From: an uncultured Ruminococcus sp.
GTDB taxonomy: Bacteria > Bacillota > Clostridia > Oscillospirales > Ruminococcaceae
Direction: 5' to 3'
DNA: 7,749 nt
Assembly (NCBI GenBank): GCA_947175005.1
Contig: CAMWLD010000095.1
Span: 1-7,749 of the forward strand
Each line of letters starts with the position of its first letter. Position 1 is the stretch's first letter. The position numbers and the translations under genes were made by a program. Below the pieces are notes generated by a model. It was not told the origin of the DNA. It saw only the letters and a program-made list of their open reading frames with translations, and made no database searches. This document shows positions 1 through 5,753 of this stretch, one piece after another.

Positions 1-43
1 GCATTGCTCTTAAAGCCCTCGCTTGTTTTCTTATATTTTCTAA

Positions 44-77
44 AATTTCAAATTCCCAAAATATTAAATTTGAAATT
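44..77 (-). terminator. AU-rich hairpin downstream of the lipoprotein gene
   Basis: A perfect 11-bp inverted repeat (AATTTCAAATT at 44-54, AATTTGAAATT at 67-77) with a 12-nt loop begins six bases past the lipoprotein stop codon. Read on the minus strand, the stem runs into a short U-run and then A/U-rich sequence. The position fits a transcript end, but the stem has almost no G-C pairs and the U-tract is short. It may instead be a weak terminator, an RNA-end hairpin or a DNA-level dyad. Confidence 0.4.
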
Positions 78-82
78 CCGAT

Positions 83-793
83 TTACTCATCACAAGAAGT
101 AATTTCAATATGAATTCGAGGTATAGTTTTCTTATCCCCGGAAATTTTAAATTTTAGTTCATATTTATTTTCGTAATCATTAAATTTATAATCCATCTCC
201 GAAGGACTTTCAGCTATGTTTGGCGTACCAAAAACAGCCTTAATATCATCACCATTGCTGTAAAAATCAATACCGCATGATGTATTTACATCTACCCCCG
301 CCTGCTCGCAATCATCTTTTCGTAAAATGATTCTTGTAACAGGCTCGTCAAGAACCTTTTCAATTTTATCTTCATCACAGAAAAAACAAAGCGTAAAAAT
401 GCGTATATCATTTTTCATGACATATACCATTAAAACCTTGTCACCGCTGTACAACATATGATTTTCATCAACAAATTCCGTCTCAAACGAAAAATCATCA
501 TACTCGGAAAGCTTATTCAAAGTAGTAGGCAGGGTCAGGGTTTTTCCGTTTATCTGAATGATATTTCGCAATTCCTCACCGCTCCACCCCTCGGGCATAA
601 AAATTTCCTCTTCCGTGCCGCCAAAATCGGTCGTCGTCTGCGCAGTAGTCTGCATGGTCACCTGCACAGTATCAGTTGGCTCGATCACCTGTTCGGTATC
701 AATTTTTTCCGTATCGGTATCACCGCCGCACCCGACCGAACCAAACATCATCATACACACCGCAAACAAAGCCCAAAATCTTTTCTGCTTCAT
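83..793 (-). CDS. Putative lipoprotein of unknown function
   Basis: This 236-residue protein probably sits on the outer face of the membrane. Residues 1-21 are a type II signal peptide: positive MKQKR, a hydrophobic stretch, then Ser-Val-Gly before Cys22, the expected lipid-modified residue. The -3 position is Ser rather than the usual Leu, so the lipobox is not ideal. Residues 23-65 are a Thr/Glu/Asp-rich linker. Residues 66-236 look like a folded domain of alternating strands and helices, containing NGKTLTLP (82-89) and a GDDIKAVFGTPN segment (181-192) resembling motifs in small secreted Clostridia lipoproteins. The ATG at 793 was chosen because AGGAGGG lies at 799-805 with a 5-nt gap and the signal peptide starts there; the in-frame extension to 871 would place 26 unlikely residues ahead of it. 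The gene is visibly more AT-rich than dacF and diverges from it. I do not recognise the family; secretion is fairly sure, function unknown. Confidence 0.8.
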   Translation of the reverse strand: MKQKRFWALFAVCMMMFGSVGCGGDTDTEKIDTEQVIEPTDTVQVTMQTTAQTTTDFGGTEEEIFMPEGWSGEELRNIIQINGKTLTLPTTLNKLSEYDDFSFETEFVDENHMLYSGDKVLMVYVMKNDIRIFTLCFFCDEDKIEKVLDEPVTRIILRKDDCEQAGVDVNTSCGIDFYSNGDDIKAVFGTPNIAESPSEMDYKFNDYENKYELKFKISGDKKTIPRIHIEITSCDE

Positions 794-847
794 AATAGCC
801 CTCCTATAAATTCGTCTTTTAACCCCTTTTTCATTCGCAGCACCCCT

Positions 848-877
848 GCATAATCTCCCGAAAAACGGCATATATTA
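848..877 (+). promoter_or_regulatory. Candidate forespore (sigma F/G-type) promoter of dacF
   Basis: GCATA at 848-852 is followed after exactly 18 bp by TATATTA at 871-877. The Bacillus sigma-G consensus is GHATR, an 18-bp gap, then CATNHTA; only the first base of the -10 differs. Sigma-F reads a related sequence, and with a 15-bp gap the segment at 868-877 is also a partial sigma-F match. Transcription would start near 884, giving a leader of about 33 nt before the TTG start at 917. No good sigma-A promoter is visible in 794-916 on the plus strand. Bacillus subtilis dacF is forespore-expressed, which supports the reading. The elements are short, so chance is possible. Confidence 0.5.
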
Positions 878-916
878 TCCCAAAACAACATACCCACGAT
901 CGGGAGGTAAAAGCCT

Positions 917-2137
917 TTGAAAATCCAAATAAAAAAAATCACAGCTCTATTCCTCGCAATATTTTTCACCTGTACAATGCAGGGAAACGCATTCGCCGAA
1001 GATGACACTGAAAACAGCATTTCCGCCGACGAATCAAATGAAGCTATCGCCGCCATAACCGTCCCTGCCGACGTATCCGCCCTCAGCGCAGTTCTCATCG
1101 AAGCCGACAGCGGACGTGTCCTCTGGGGCAAGCAGGAAAACACACGCCGTCCCATGGCAAGCACCACTAAAATAATGACCACCCTCATCACCCTTGAAAG
1201 CGGCGACCTCGATACCGAATTCACCGTTGACCCTGCCGCCGTCCTTACCGAAGGCTCTTCAATGGGACTTGTCCAGGGGGACATGGTCACCAAGCGGGAC
1301 CTTTGTATCGGAATGCTCCTGCCCTCGGGCAACGACGCCGCCAACTGCGCCGCCGTAAAAATCTCGGGGTCTATGGAAAAATTCGCCGACCTTATGAACG
1401 CCCGTGCAGCCCAAATGGGACTTGCAAACACCCATTTCGTCACCCCCTCCGGGCTTCACCATAACGACCACTATTCCACCGCATATGATATGGCACTCCT
1501 TGCCTCCAAAGCCCTGCAAAACCCCGATTTTGCCGCTATCTGCCGAGAGCCGTCCATTTCCCTCGACTTCGGCAATCCCCCCTATAACCGCACCCTCGCC
1601 AATACAAATAAGCTGCTGAAAATGTACCCCGATTGTATCGGCGTAAAAACAGGCTTTACCGACGAAGCAGGCAGATGCCTTGTCAGCGCCGCCGAGCGTG
1701 ACGGCGTGCGCCTTGTCTGCGTCACCCTGAACGCCCCCAACGACTGGAACGACCATACCCTCCTGCTTGACTACGGCTTTTCCGTAACAAGCCGCAAGCC
1801 TCTCGCAGGGGATTTTACCTACACTCCAAACGTCGCAGGAGGCACTTCCGATACCGTGACCCTCGTTCCCGAGTATCCCCCCGAATATACCGATATTGCA
1901 AACTGCAACAGAACTATCACATGGAAAATAGCCGCCCCGCCCCTGCTTTTCGCCCCCGTAAAATCGGGAGAACCCCTCGGCACCTTAACTCTCTATGACG
2001 GCGAAACTCCCATAGCCACTATCCCTATGGTTGCCGCAGAGGATATCCCCATATCAAGCGCACTTCCCCCAAAGCCAAACCCGCTCCGATATATCCTTGA
2101 CACATTCAAAGATAAACTCAAAGCTCTATTTGCATAA
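917..2137 (+). CDS. dacF: D-alanyl-D-alanine carboxypeptidase, DacF-like (peptidase S11)
   Basis: A low-molecular-weight penicillin-binding protein that removes the terminal D-Ala from peptidoglycan pentapeptides outside the membrane, limiting cross-linking. The 406-residue protein starts with a signal peptide (residues 1-27, predicted cleavage after GNAFA). The S11 catalytic domain covers roughly 48-290 and carries all three active-site motifs: STTK (82-85; nucleophile Ser82, Lys85), SGN (137-139) and KTG (244-246). A PBP5-type C-terminal beta domain follows (about 298-375), then a basic amphipathic tail ending KDKLKALFA that may tether it to the membrane. The start is TTG at 917, fixed by GGGAGGT at 902-908 with an 8-nt gap; no upstream ATG fits. 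It diverges from the lipoprotein gene and converges on the GNAT gene 23 bp away. Family assignment is secure. The DacF name, as opposed to a vegetative paralogue, rests on the forespore-like promoter and the sporulation-linked neighbours. Confidence 0.93.
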   Translation: MKIQIKKITALFLAIFFTCTMQGNAFAEDDTENSISADESNEAIAAITVPADVSALSAVLIEADSGRVLWGKQENTRRPMASTTKIMTTLITLESGDLDTEFTVDPAAVLTEGSSMGLVQGDMVTKRDLCIGMLLPSGNDAANCAAVKISGSMEKFADLMNARAAQMGLANTHFVTPSGLHHNDHYSTAYDMALLASKALQNPDFAAICREPSISLDFGNPPYNRTLANTNKLLKMYPDCIGVKTGFTDEAGRCLVSAAERDGVRLVCVTLNAPNDWNDHTLLLDYGFSVTSRKPLAGDFTYTPNVAGGTSDTVTLVPEYPPEYTDIANCNRTITWKIAAPPLLFAPVKSGEPLGTLTLYDGETPIATIPMVAAEDIPISSALPPKPNPLRYILDTFKDKLKALFA

Positions 2138-2160
2138 TGCACCATACTAAACTCACAATT

Positions 2161-2613
2161 TCATTGCCCGAACATATTATCCGTCAGCTCGATTTGATCC
2201 GTCAGGCAAATGTGCATAGGCACACCCCGCATCTCTGCTGTCGAAACCCGGAACCCAAGCCCTTCATATAATTCCGCATAACCGCCCCATGCCCTTATAT
2301 CCACTTGAATCCCAAAGCCGGGCTTTAGCTTAGAGCGCAGAAAATCAAAAATATGCCCCGTCATTTCGGCTTCAATACCCTGCCCCTGATATTCGGGCAT
2401 AACAATAATGTCATGTATCAAAGCCACCGAACCGCCGTCCCATATGAGCCGCGCCATACCCACAGCCGCGTCCCCGTCGTATGCCGCCGTAATAAAAGCG
2501 CTTCCGTCAAGACTTGCCTTTAGCTGTTCGGGGTGAATTTTTCTGAATCCGACTGCCGCCCGTAAGGAATTGGCACTTTCCACCGTTATCGAGTTTTTGT
2601 AGCTTACCGCCAT
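2161..2613 (-). CDS. GNAT-family N-acetyltransferase
   Basis: A 150-residue protein of the GNAT fold, which transfers an acetyl group from acetyl-CoA to an amine; it is cytoplasmic and the substrate cannot be told from sequence. The acetyl-CoA-binding motif A is clear: strand ALIHDIIVMPEY (64-75) followed by QGQGI (76-80), the pyrophosphate-binding loop. Motif B near the C terminus is AELYEGLGFRV (113-123). Length is normal for a single-domain GNAT. The ATG at 2613 has GGGAGGG at 2621-2627 with a 7-nt gap. It lies 91 bp beyond the GerW-like gene on the same strand, with no convincing terminator or promoter between them, so it may be the last gene of that operon. Its 3' end converges on dacF with only 23 bp between stops and no visible terminator. 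Family is secure, function unknown. Confidence 0.88.
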   Translation of the reverse strand: MAVSYKNSITVESANSLRAAVGFRKIHPEQLKASLDGSAFITAAYDGDAAVGMARLIWDGGSVALIHDIIVMPEYQGQGIEAEMTGHIFDFLRSKLKPGFGIQVDIRAWGGYAELYEGLGFRVSTAEMRGVPMHICLTDQIELTDNMFGQ

Positions 2614-2704
2614 TTCCGATCCCTCCCGAGCTGCTTTAAACCGACCCTGCCTCCCCGCCCAAAACGTCAGGCAGATTTACAGACATACCGCTCCTATCGG
2701 CAAT

Positions 2705-3160
2705 TTACTTGTCATCACCGATAAACATATCCGCAGGTATCTCAATATCGTCCGTGTCGCCGCTTACAGCAGTGTCCTTCGACTTGTCTTCTTTTTTCTT
2801 AAACAGCCCCGCCACCTTGTTGAACACCTCGGGCACCATATTAACTATCGCCGACGAAGCGGAAACGTCCAGATTAAGCTGCAAAAGCTGAACCTCACCG
2901 TTTGAAATAACCAGAAATCCCATAGGCGAAACGGTCATACCCGCACCGCTGCCGCCGCCGAAGCATTCCTTTTCCACCTTAGTGGGCAAGTCCGTGCCGC
3001 CTCCCGCAAACCCGTAGGAAACCTTTGACACAGGGATTATCGTAACTCCGCCGTCCAGCTTTACCGGGTCGCCGAGGATCGCATTTGCGTCCGCCATTTC
3101 ATGAATTTTCCCCATAGCCGAGGTAATAAGCTCCTGTACTTTCGTATTTTTTGTATCCAT
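2705..3160 (-). CDS. ytfJ: GerW/YtfJ-family sporulation protein
   Basis: A 151-residue member of the GerW (YtfJ) family. In Bacillus subtilis YtfJ is made in the forespore and is needed for normal germination; the biochemical role is not established. The family signature is easily seen: GDPVKLDGGVTIIPVSKVSYGF (30-51 region), the glycine-rich AGGGTD, then FGGGSGAGMTVSPMGFLVI (about 67-85), and VQLLQL. The C-terminal part is acidic and variable. The ATG at 3160 is preferred to the in-frame start 13 codons upstream because AAGGAGA (3169-3175) lies 8 nt before it and the family begins at about this point. It follows the DUF2953 gene by 47 nt on the same strand, the same pairing as ytfI-ytfJ in Bacillus. 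No clear forespore promoter is visible directly upstream, so expression probably comes from the scpB operon promoter. Assignment is confident. Confidence 0.92.
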   Translation of the reverse strand: MDTKNTKVQELITSAMGKIHEMADANAILGDPVKLDGGVTIIPVSKVSYGFAGGGTDLPTKVEKECFGGGSGAGMTVSPMGFLVISNGEVQLLQLNLDVSASSAIVNMVPEVFNKVAGLFKKKEDKSKDTAVSGDTDDIEIPADMFIGDDK

Positions 3161-3207
3161 TTTAACATTCTCCTTACATTGCAGTGTGCGCATTGGCACC
3201 CGCAGAA

Positions 3208-4419
3208 TTAATTTGTTGAATTTTTCGCTCTGTAACGCTTAACAGCATTAGCAGACATCGAGACCGCCGCAGCGCTGCTTCCTATAAATTCGTCCAGCGC
3301 AGACTTGTATTTTTTTCTCCCCCGAACGTAATCGAACAGAATGGCAGCAAATGCATTCAAAACGCTCGCAGGCCGCAGCCTAACCTTAAATTCCCCGTCA
3401 TAACGGGCTTTTTCCGAGGGCGTGTTGTAAAGACAGTCAATGCTCACCGACCTTATCTTCACCCTCGTAATACTCATTATGACCCCCAATAAATTGTAAA
3501 ACCCGGCGCATAATCTTCCGTAAGCCAAAGCCGCCCTTGCAGCGTCCTCATCGGCAGCCGCAAAATCGACCGCAAGCCCGTCCACCGTGACTTTTCCAAG
3601 CAGTTTTATTAAATGCCCCTCGCAAAGCTCCCATAAAAGCAGCGCCGCATTTTTCTTCCTCTCGATATTTTCCAAGAGTTCCGAGAGCCGTTCCCCAAGA
3701 GGCTTTTTCGGTTCATCGTCATTACTTTCACCGTCGGATTTTCCGCTTGATTTTTTCCTTGCGGATTTTTTTCCGTCGGTTGATTTTTTATTTGACTTTT
3801 TCGTTAAATTTTTTTCGGTCTTTCCCGAATCACCCTCCGAATTTTCCGCCGGGTTTTTCTTAAATTCCTCCGAATCATTCTTCAAATTTTCCACTGGGTT
3901 TTCCTTAAATTTCCCCGAATTATCCTCCGATTTTTCCTCGGAATTTCCCGAATCATCTTCCGAATTATTCATTGAAATCTCCGCATTTTTTCCCGTTGAA
4001 TCCTCTGTCTGATACCCCCCTCCGGCAAATTTTTCATCGGAAATATTTTCCTGTTCATTCTCTCGGTTTTCCACATCCCCCTCTTCAAGATCATCTTCAT
4101 CAAAGCTGCTTTCAAACTCCGAACCGTCATTCGTGCCGTTCGTAAATCCAATATCCGCAATGTCCTCGAAGATCTCCTCGTCCTCTTCCAAAGGAGGCTT
4201 CTCCGAAGGAGACATTTTCGTGGATTGCAGCCTTGACCTTTTCCGCTTTTTCCTGCGCCTTTTCTTTTTCCCCCTCGGAAATTTCACGATACCTATACCG
4301 AGGTACTTCAAAGCAAGCTCCAACTGCCCACCGTAAAATTTTATATGAGCCGTCACGGGAACATTCAACAAAAGCACTGAAATCAGTATCAGAACACCTA
4401 TAATTATCAAGACGATCAT
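3208..4419 (-). CDS. DUF2953 (YtfI-like) membrane protein with long charged insert
   Basis: A 403-residue protein with one N-terminal membrane segment (about residues 2-19) followed by VPVTAHIKFYGGQLELALKYLGIGIVKFP, typical of the DUF2953 start. The conserved C-terminal half runs from about 240: VTVDGLAVDFAAADEDAARAALAYGRL, then an LGV hydrophobic region and a VRLRP-type strand. Between the halves lies a very basic patch (KKKRRRKKRKRSR, 51-63) and a Glu/Asp/Asn/Ser/Lys-rich region to about 239, with 15-residue repeats at about 170-207. Family members I know are nearer 200-230 residues, so most of the extra length is this insert. It overlaps scpB by 4 nt (ATGA) and has GGGAGG at 4429-4434 inside the end of scpB, implying translational coupling. 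Function is unknown; in Bacillus the homologue ytfI is next to ytfJ, matching the order here. The family call is fairly sure. Confidence 0.82.
   Translation of the reverse strand: MIVLIIIGVLILISVLLLNVPVTAHIKFYGGQLELALKYLGIGIVKFPRGKKKRRRKKRKRSRLQSTKMSPSEKPPLEEDEEIFEDIADIGFTNGTNDGSEFESSFDEDDLEEGDVENRENEQENISDEKFAGGGYQTEDSTGKNAEISMNNSEDDSGNSEEKSEDNSGKFKENPVENLKNDSEEFKKNPAENSEGDSGKTEKNLTKKSNKKSTDGKKSARKKSSGKSDGESNDDEPKKPLGERLSELLENIERKKNAALLLWELCEGHLIKLLGKVTVDGLAVDFAAADEDAARAALAYGRLCAGFYNLLGVIMSITRVKIRSVSIDCLYNTPSEKARYDGEFKVRLRPASVLNAFAAILFDYVRGRKKYKSALDEFIGSSAAAVSMSANAVKRYRAKNSTN
3799..3912 (-). repeat. 45-bp (15-residue) degenerate tandem repeat in the DUF2953 gene
   Basis: Residues 170-184 (KFKENPVENLKNDSE) align with 185-199 (EFKKNPAENSEGDSG) and, partly, with 200-209 (KTEKNLTKKS). 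At DNA level the GGGTTTTTCTTAAATT type block at 3851 recurs as GGGTTTTCCTTAAATTT at 3896, a 45-bp offset. The copies are diverged, so this is an old or selected repeat rather than a fresh slippage product. Confidence 0.65.
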
Positions 4420-5375
4420 GAGCTGTCGCCTCCCGATTCATCGGGCTTTAACGGCTCACTCAAAAGCCCCGCAATATCCGCATTCCCAACCTTTTCATCC
4501 GCCTCATTATCTGCAAATTTTTCCGGTTTCCCGCCATTTTCACCCGCTTCATTATCTGCGGATTTTTCCGTTTCCCCGCCGTTTTCATCAACCCCATTAT
4601 TCTCGGAATTATCCGAATTTCCACCATTCCGAACAGCCTCAAAATTATCGAAACTCCCCAATTCATTGCTCACCGCAACACTATTTGTATCTCCGGATTT
4701 TTCCGAACGCCCCCCAGCTCCACTTGCCTGCAAATCCATTGCTCTGCCCAAAATCCCGTCACTCTCAGCCAACCCCAAATTTTCAAATTCCCCCGAATCA
4801 TCGCTGTCTCCTGCCACTTCCGACCCCGGGGTAAGCAGGGAATCGAAATCCTCGGGCACGTGTCCCGGCAAAGGCGGCAAGTCCTCCAGCGACTCCAGCC
4901 CGAAGCACCTCAAAAAATTGGCAGTCGTGCGGTACGCAATAGGCCTCCCGGGCACATCCAAACGCCCCGCCTCTTCCACAAGATCACGCTCCGCCAACGA
5001 ATTCACCACTCCCGAGCTGTCCACCCCCCTTATGTGCTCCACAAAGCTCTTAGTCACAGGCTGATTGTATGCGATTATAGTCAGCGCCTCCATAGCAGCA
5101 GGGGAAAGAGGCGTATTTCTCCGCGTCTCCGCCGCCGCCTTCACATTTTCCTCATACTCCGCACGGGTCGCCAGCTGATAGCAGCCCGACAGCTTCAGCA
5201 CCGTCAGCCCGCTGCCCGTTTGTATATAAAACTCCTCCAGCGAGTCCGCCAGCTGCGCCAAAGCGCCTTTCTCCACCCCCGCCGCCGCCGCTAACCTCTC
5301 AGGCTCTACAGGGTCGCCGCAGGCAAAGAGCACAGCCTCCAGCGCAGCAGCTTTATCGGTCAATTTTTGTATCAT
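4416..5375 (-). CDS. scpB: Segregation and condensation protein B, with acidic C-terminal tail
   Basis: ScpB dimerises and binds the middle of ScpA, forming with SMC the bacterial condensin that compacts and segregates the chromosome. Two winged-helix domains are recognisable: the first about residues 8-80 (LEAVLFACGDPVEPERLA), the second about 88-168 with LSPAAMEALTIIAYNQPVT, IRGVDSSGVVNSL, VPGRPIAYRTT and FLRCFGLESLEDLPPLP. These end near residue 170, where normal ScpB proteins also end or nearly so. Residues 172-319 are an extra tail of about 148 residues, rich in Asp, Glu, Gly, Asn and Ser and probably disordered. The ATG at 5375 has AAAGGAA at 5383-5389 with a 7-nt gap. It overlaps the DUF2953 gene by 4 nt. 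Unlike the usual tight scpA-scpB pair, scpA lies 386 bp upstream and a strong promoter lies between. Identity is secure; the role of the tail is unknown. Confidence 0.95.
   Translation of the reverse strand: MIQKLTDKAAALEAVLFACGDPVEPERLAAAAGVEKGALAQLADSLEEFYIQTGSGLTVLKLSGCYQLATRAEYEENVKAAAETRRNTPLSPAAMEALTIIAYNQPVTKSFVEHIRGVDSSGVVNSLAERDLVEEAGRLDVPGRPIAYRTTANFLRCFGLESLEDLPPLPGHVPEDFDSLLTPGSEVAGDSDDSGEFENLGLAESDGILGRAMDLQASGAGGRSEKSGDTNSVAVSNELGSFDNFEAVRNGGNSDNSENNGVDENGGETEKSADNEAGENGGKPEKFADNEADEKVGNADIAGLLSEPLKPDESGGDSS
4497..4586 (-). repeat. 45-bp (15-residue) tandem repeat in the ScpB tail
   Basis: Two adjacent copies encode ENGGETEKSADNEAG (264-278) and ENGGKPEKFADNEAD (279-293). At DNA level ATTATCTGC recurs at 4506 and 4551, a 45-bp offset, with most bases between them conserved. 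Sequence resembling partial copies lies on both sides. This is the clearest repeat in the acidic tail of ScpB. Confidence 0.75.
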
Positions 5376-5562
5376 ATCAACGTTCCTTTGCTGATCAAAC
5401 AGTTCAAATGTATTTTAAAATCCGAAATAAATGTAATATTTTTGTAATTTAAGATTTTATGATAAATTCATAGATCATAGATTTTTTATCTCCCGAGAAT
5501 TTATGTTAAATTTCCAAGGCTTTTTCCAAAATCAAAACAACACTTTAGGAGCTTTCCCCTTA

Positions 5563-5595
5563 AAATGCCGACAACATTTAAGTTTCACGGCATTT
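5563..5595 (-). promoter_or_regulatory. Hairpin at the predicted 5' end of the scpB transcript
   Basis: AAATGCCG (5563-5570) and CGGCATTT (5588-5595) form a perfect 8-bp stem with a 17-nt loop. The predicted transcription start near 5598 is only about three bases from the stem, so the mRNA would begin with this structure. It has only four U residues after it on the minus strand, so it is a poor terminator. A 5'-end stabilising hairpin is the simplest reading; a protein- or ligand-binding site is possible. Confidence 0.5.
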
Positions 5596-5604
5596 CCTAT
5601 ATCT

Positions 5605-5633
5605 ATTCTAACATAAAACGCTCAACTTGTCAA
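5605..5633 (-). promoter_or_regulatory. Sigma-A promoter for the scpB operon
   Basis: On the minus strand a perfect -35 TTGACA (5628-5633) is separated by exactly 17 bp from a -10 TAGAAT (5605-5610; one mismatch to TATAAT), preceded by TG one base upstream, an extended -10. Predicted start is near 5598, giving a leader of about 223 nt before the scpB ATG at 5375. It is one of the strongest promoter matches in the window and implies that scpB can be transcribed independently of scpA. Confidence 0.82.
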
Positions 5634-5640
5634 TAGCTTT

Positions 5641-5672
5641 ATGCAAATTTTAATTAATGATTTGCAAATTTT
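5641..5672 (-). promoter_or_regulatory. Direct repeats TGCAAATTTT upstream of the scpB promoter
   Basis: TGCAAATTTT occurs at 5642-5651 and again at 5663-5672, 21 bp apart or about two helical turns, ending 8 bp upstream of the -35. The second copy is part of the perfect palindrome ATTTGCAAAT (5660-5669), and TTAATTAA lies between the copies. The phasing suits a dimeric regulator or a bent UP-like element. The AT-rich context raises the chance of coincidence. Confidence 0.35.
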
Positions 5673-5698
5673 CTTTATCCCACAAAAACCCATGCATA

Positions 5699-5753
5699 AT
5701 TTCTGCAATATTTATGCAAAGTGCACCACGCAATGACCGCTCCGTGCAGAAAT
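5699..5753 (-). terminator. Dyad just downstream of scpA, possible transcript end
   Basis: ATTTCTGCA (5699-5707) and TGCAGAAAT (5745-5753) are perfectly complementary over 9 bp around a 37-nt loop, which itself holds shorter dyads. A competing TGCATAA/TTATGCA pair at 5692-5717 is followed on the minus strand by GGGTTTTTG. The site is 8 bp beyond the scpA stop and upstream of the scpB promoter, so an mRNA end here would make sense. Neither hairpin is a textbook terminator. Confidence 0.35.

Noticed and set aside
794..871. 26-codon N-terminal extension of the lipoprotein
   Set aside because: It would bury the signal peptide and ignore the AGGAGGG site directly ahead of the ATG at 793.
790..1443. 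Long minus-strand reading frame opposite the start of dacF
   Set aside because: It is antisense to a secure S11 peptidase with all motifs, has no sensible domain and arises from the GC-rich codon pattern.
1259..1756. Minus-strand frame opposite the dacF catalytic region
   Set aside because: Gly/Val-rich shadow of dacF with no ribosome site or recognisable family.
2647..2674. CTGCCT/AGGCAG inverted repeat between the GerW-like and GNAT genes as a terminator
   Set aside because: Only 6 bp with a 16-nt loop and no U-run on the minus strand.
4460..5294. Several frames on both strands across the scpB gene and its tail
   Set aside because: They are overlapping shadows of scpB, with Pro/His/Arg-rich composition and no start signals.
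5582..5589. GTTTCACG, half of a ParB parS site, near scpB
   Set aside because: Only one half of the 16-bp palindrome TGTTTCACGTGAAACA is present; the other half does not match.
5376..5598. T-box or known riboswitch in the long scpB leader
   Set aside because: No T-box sequence or other conserved riboswitch core could be recognised by eye.
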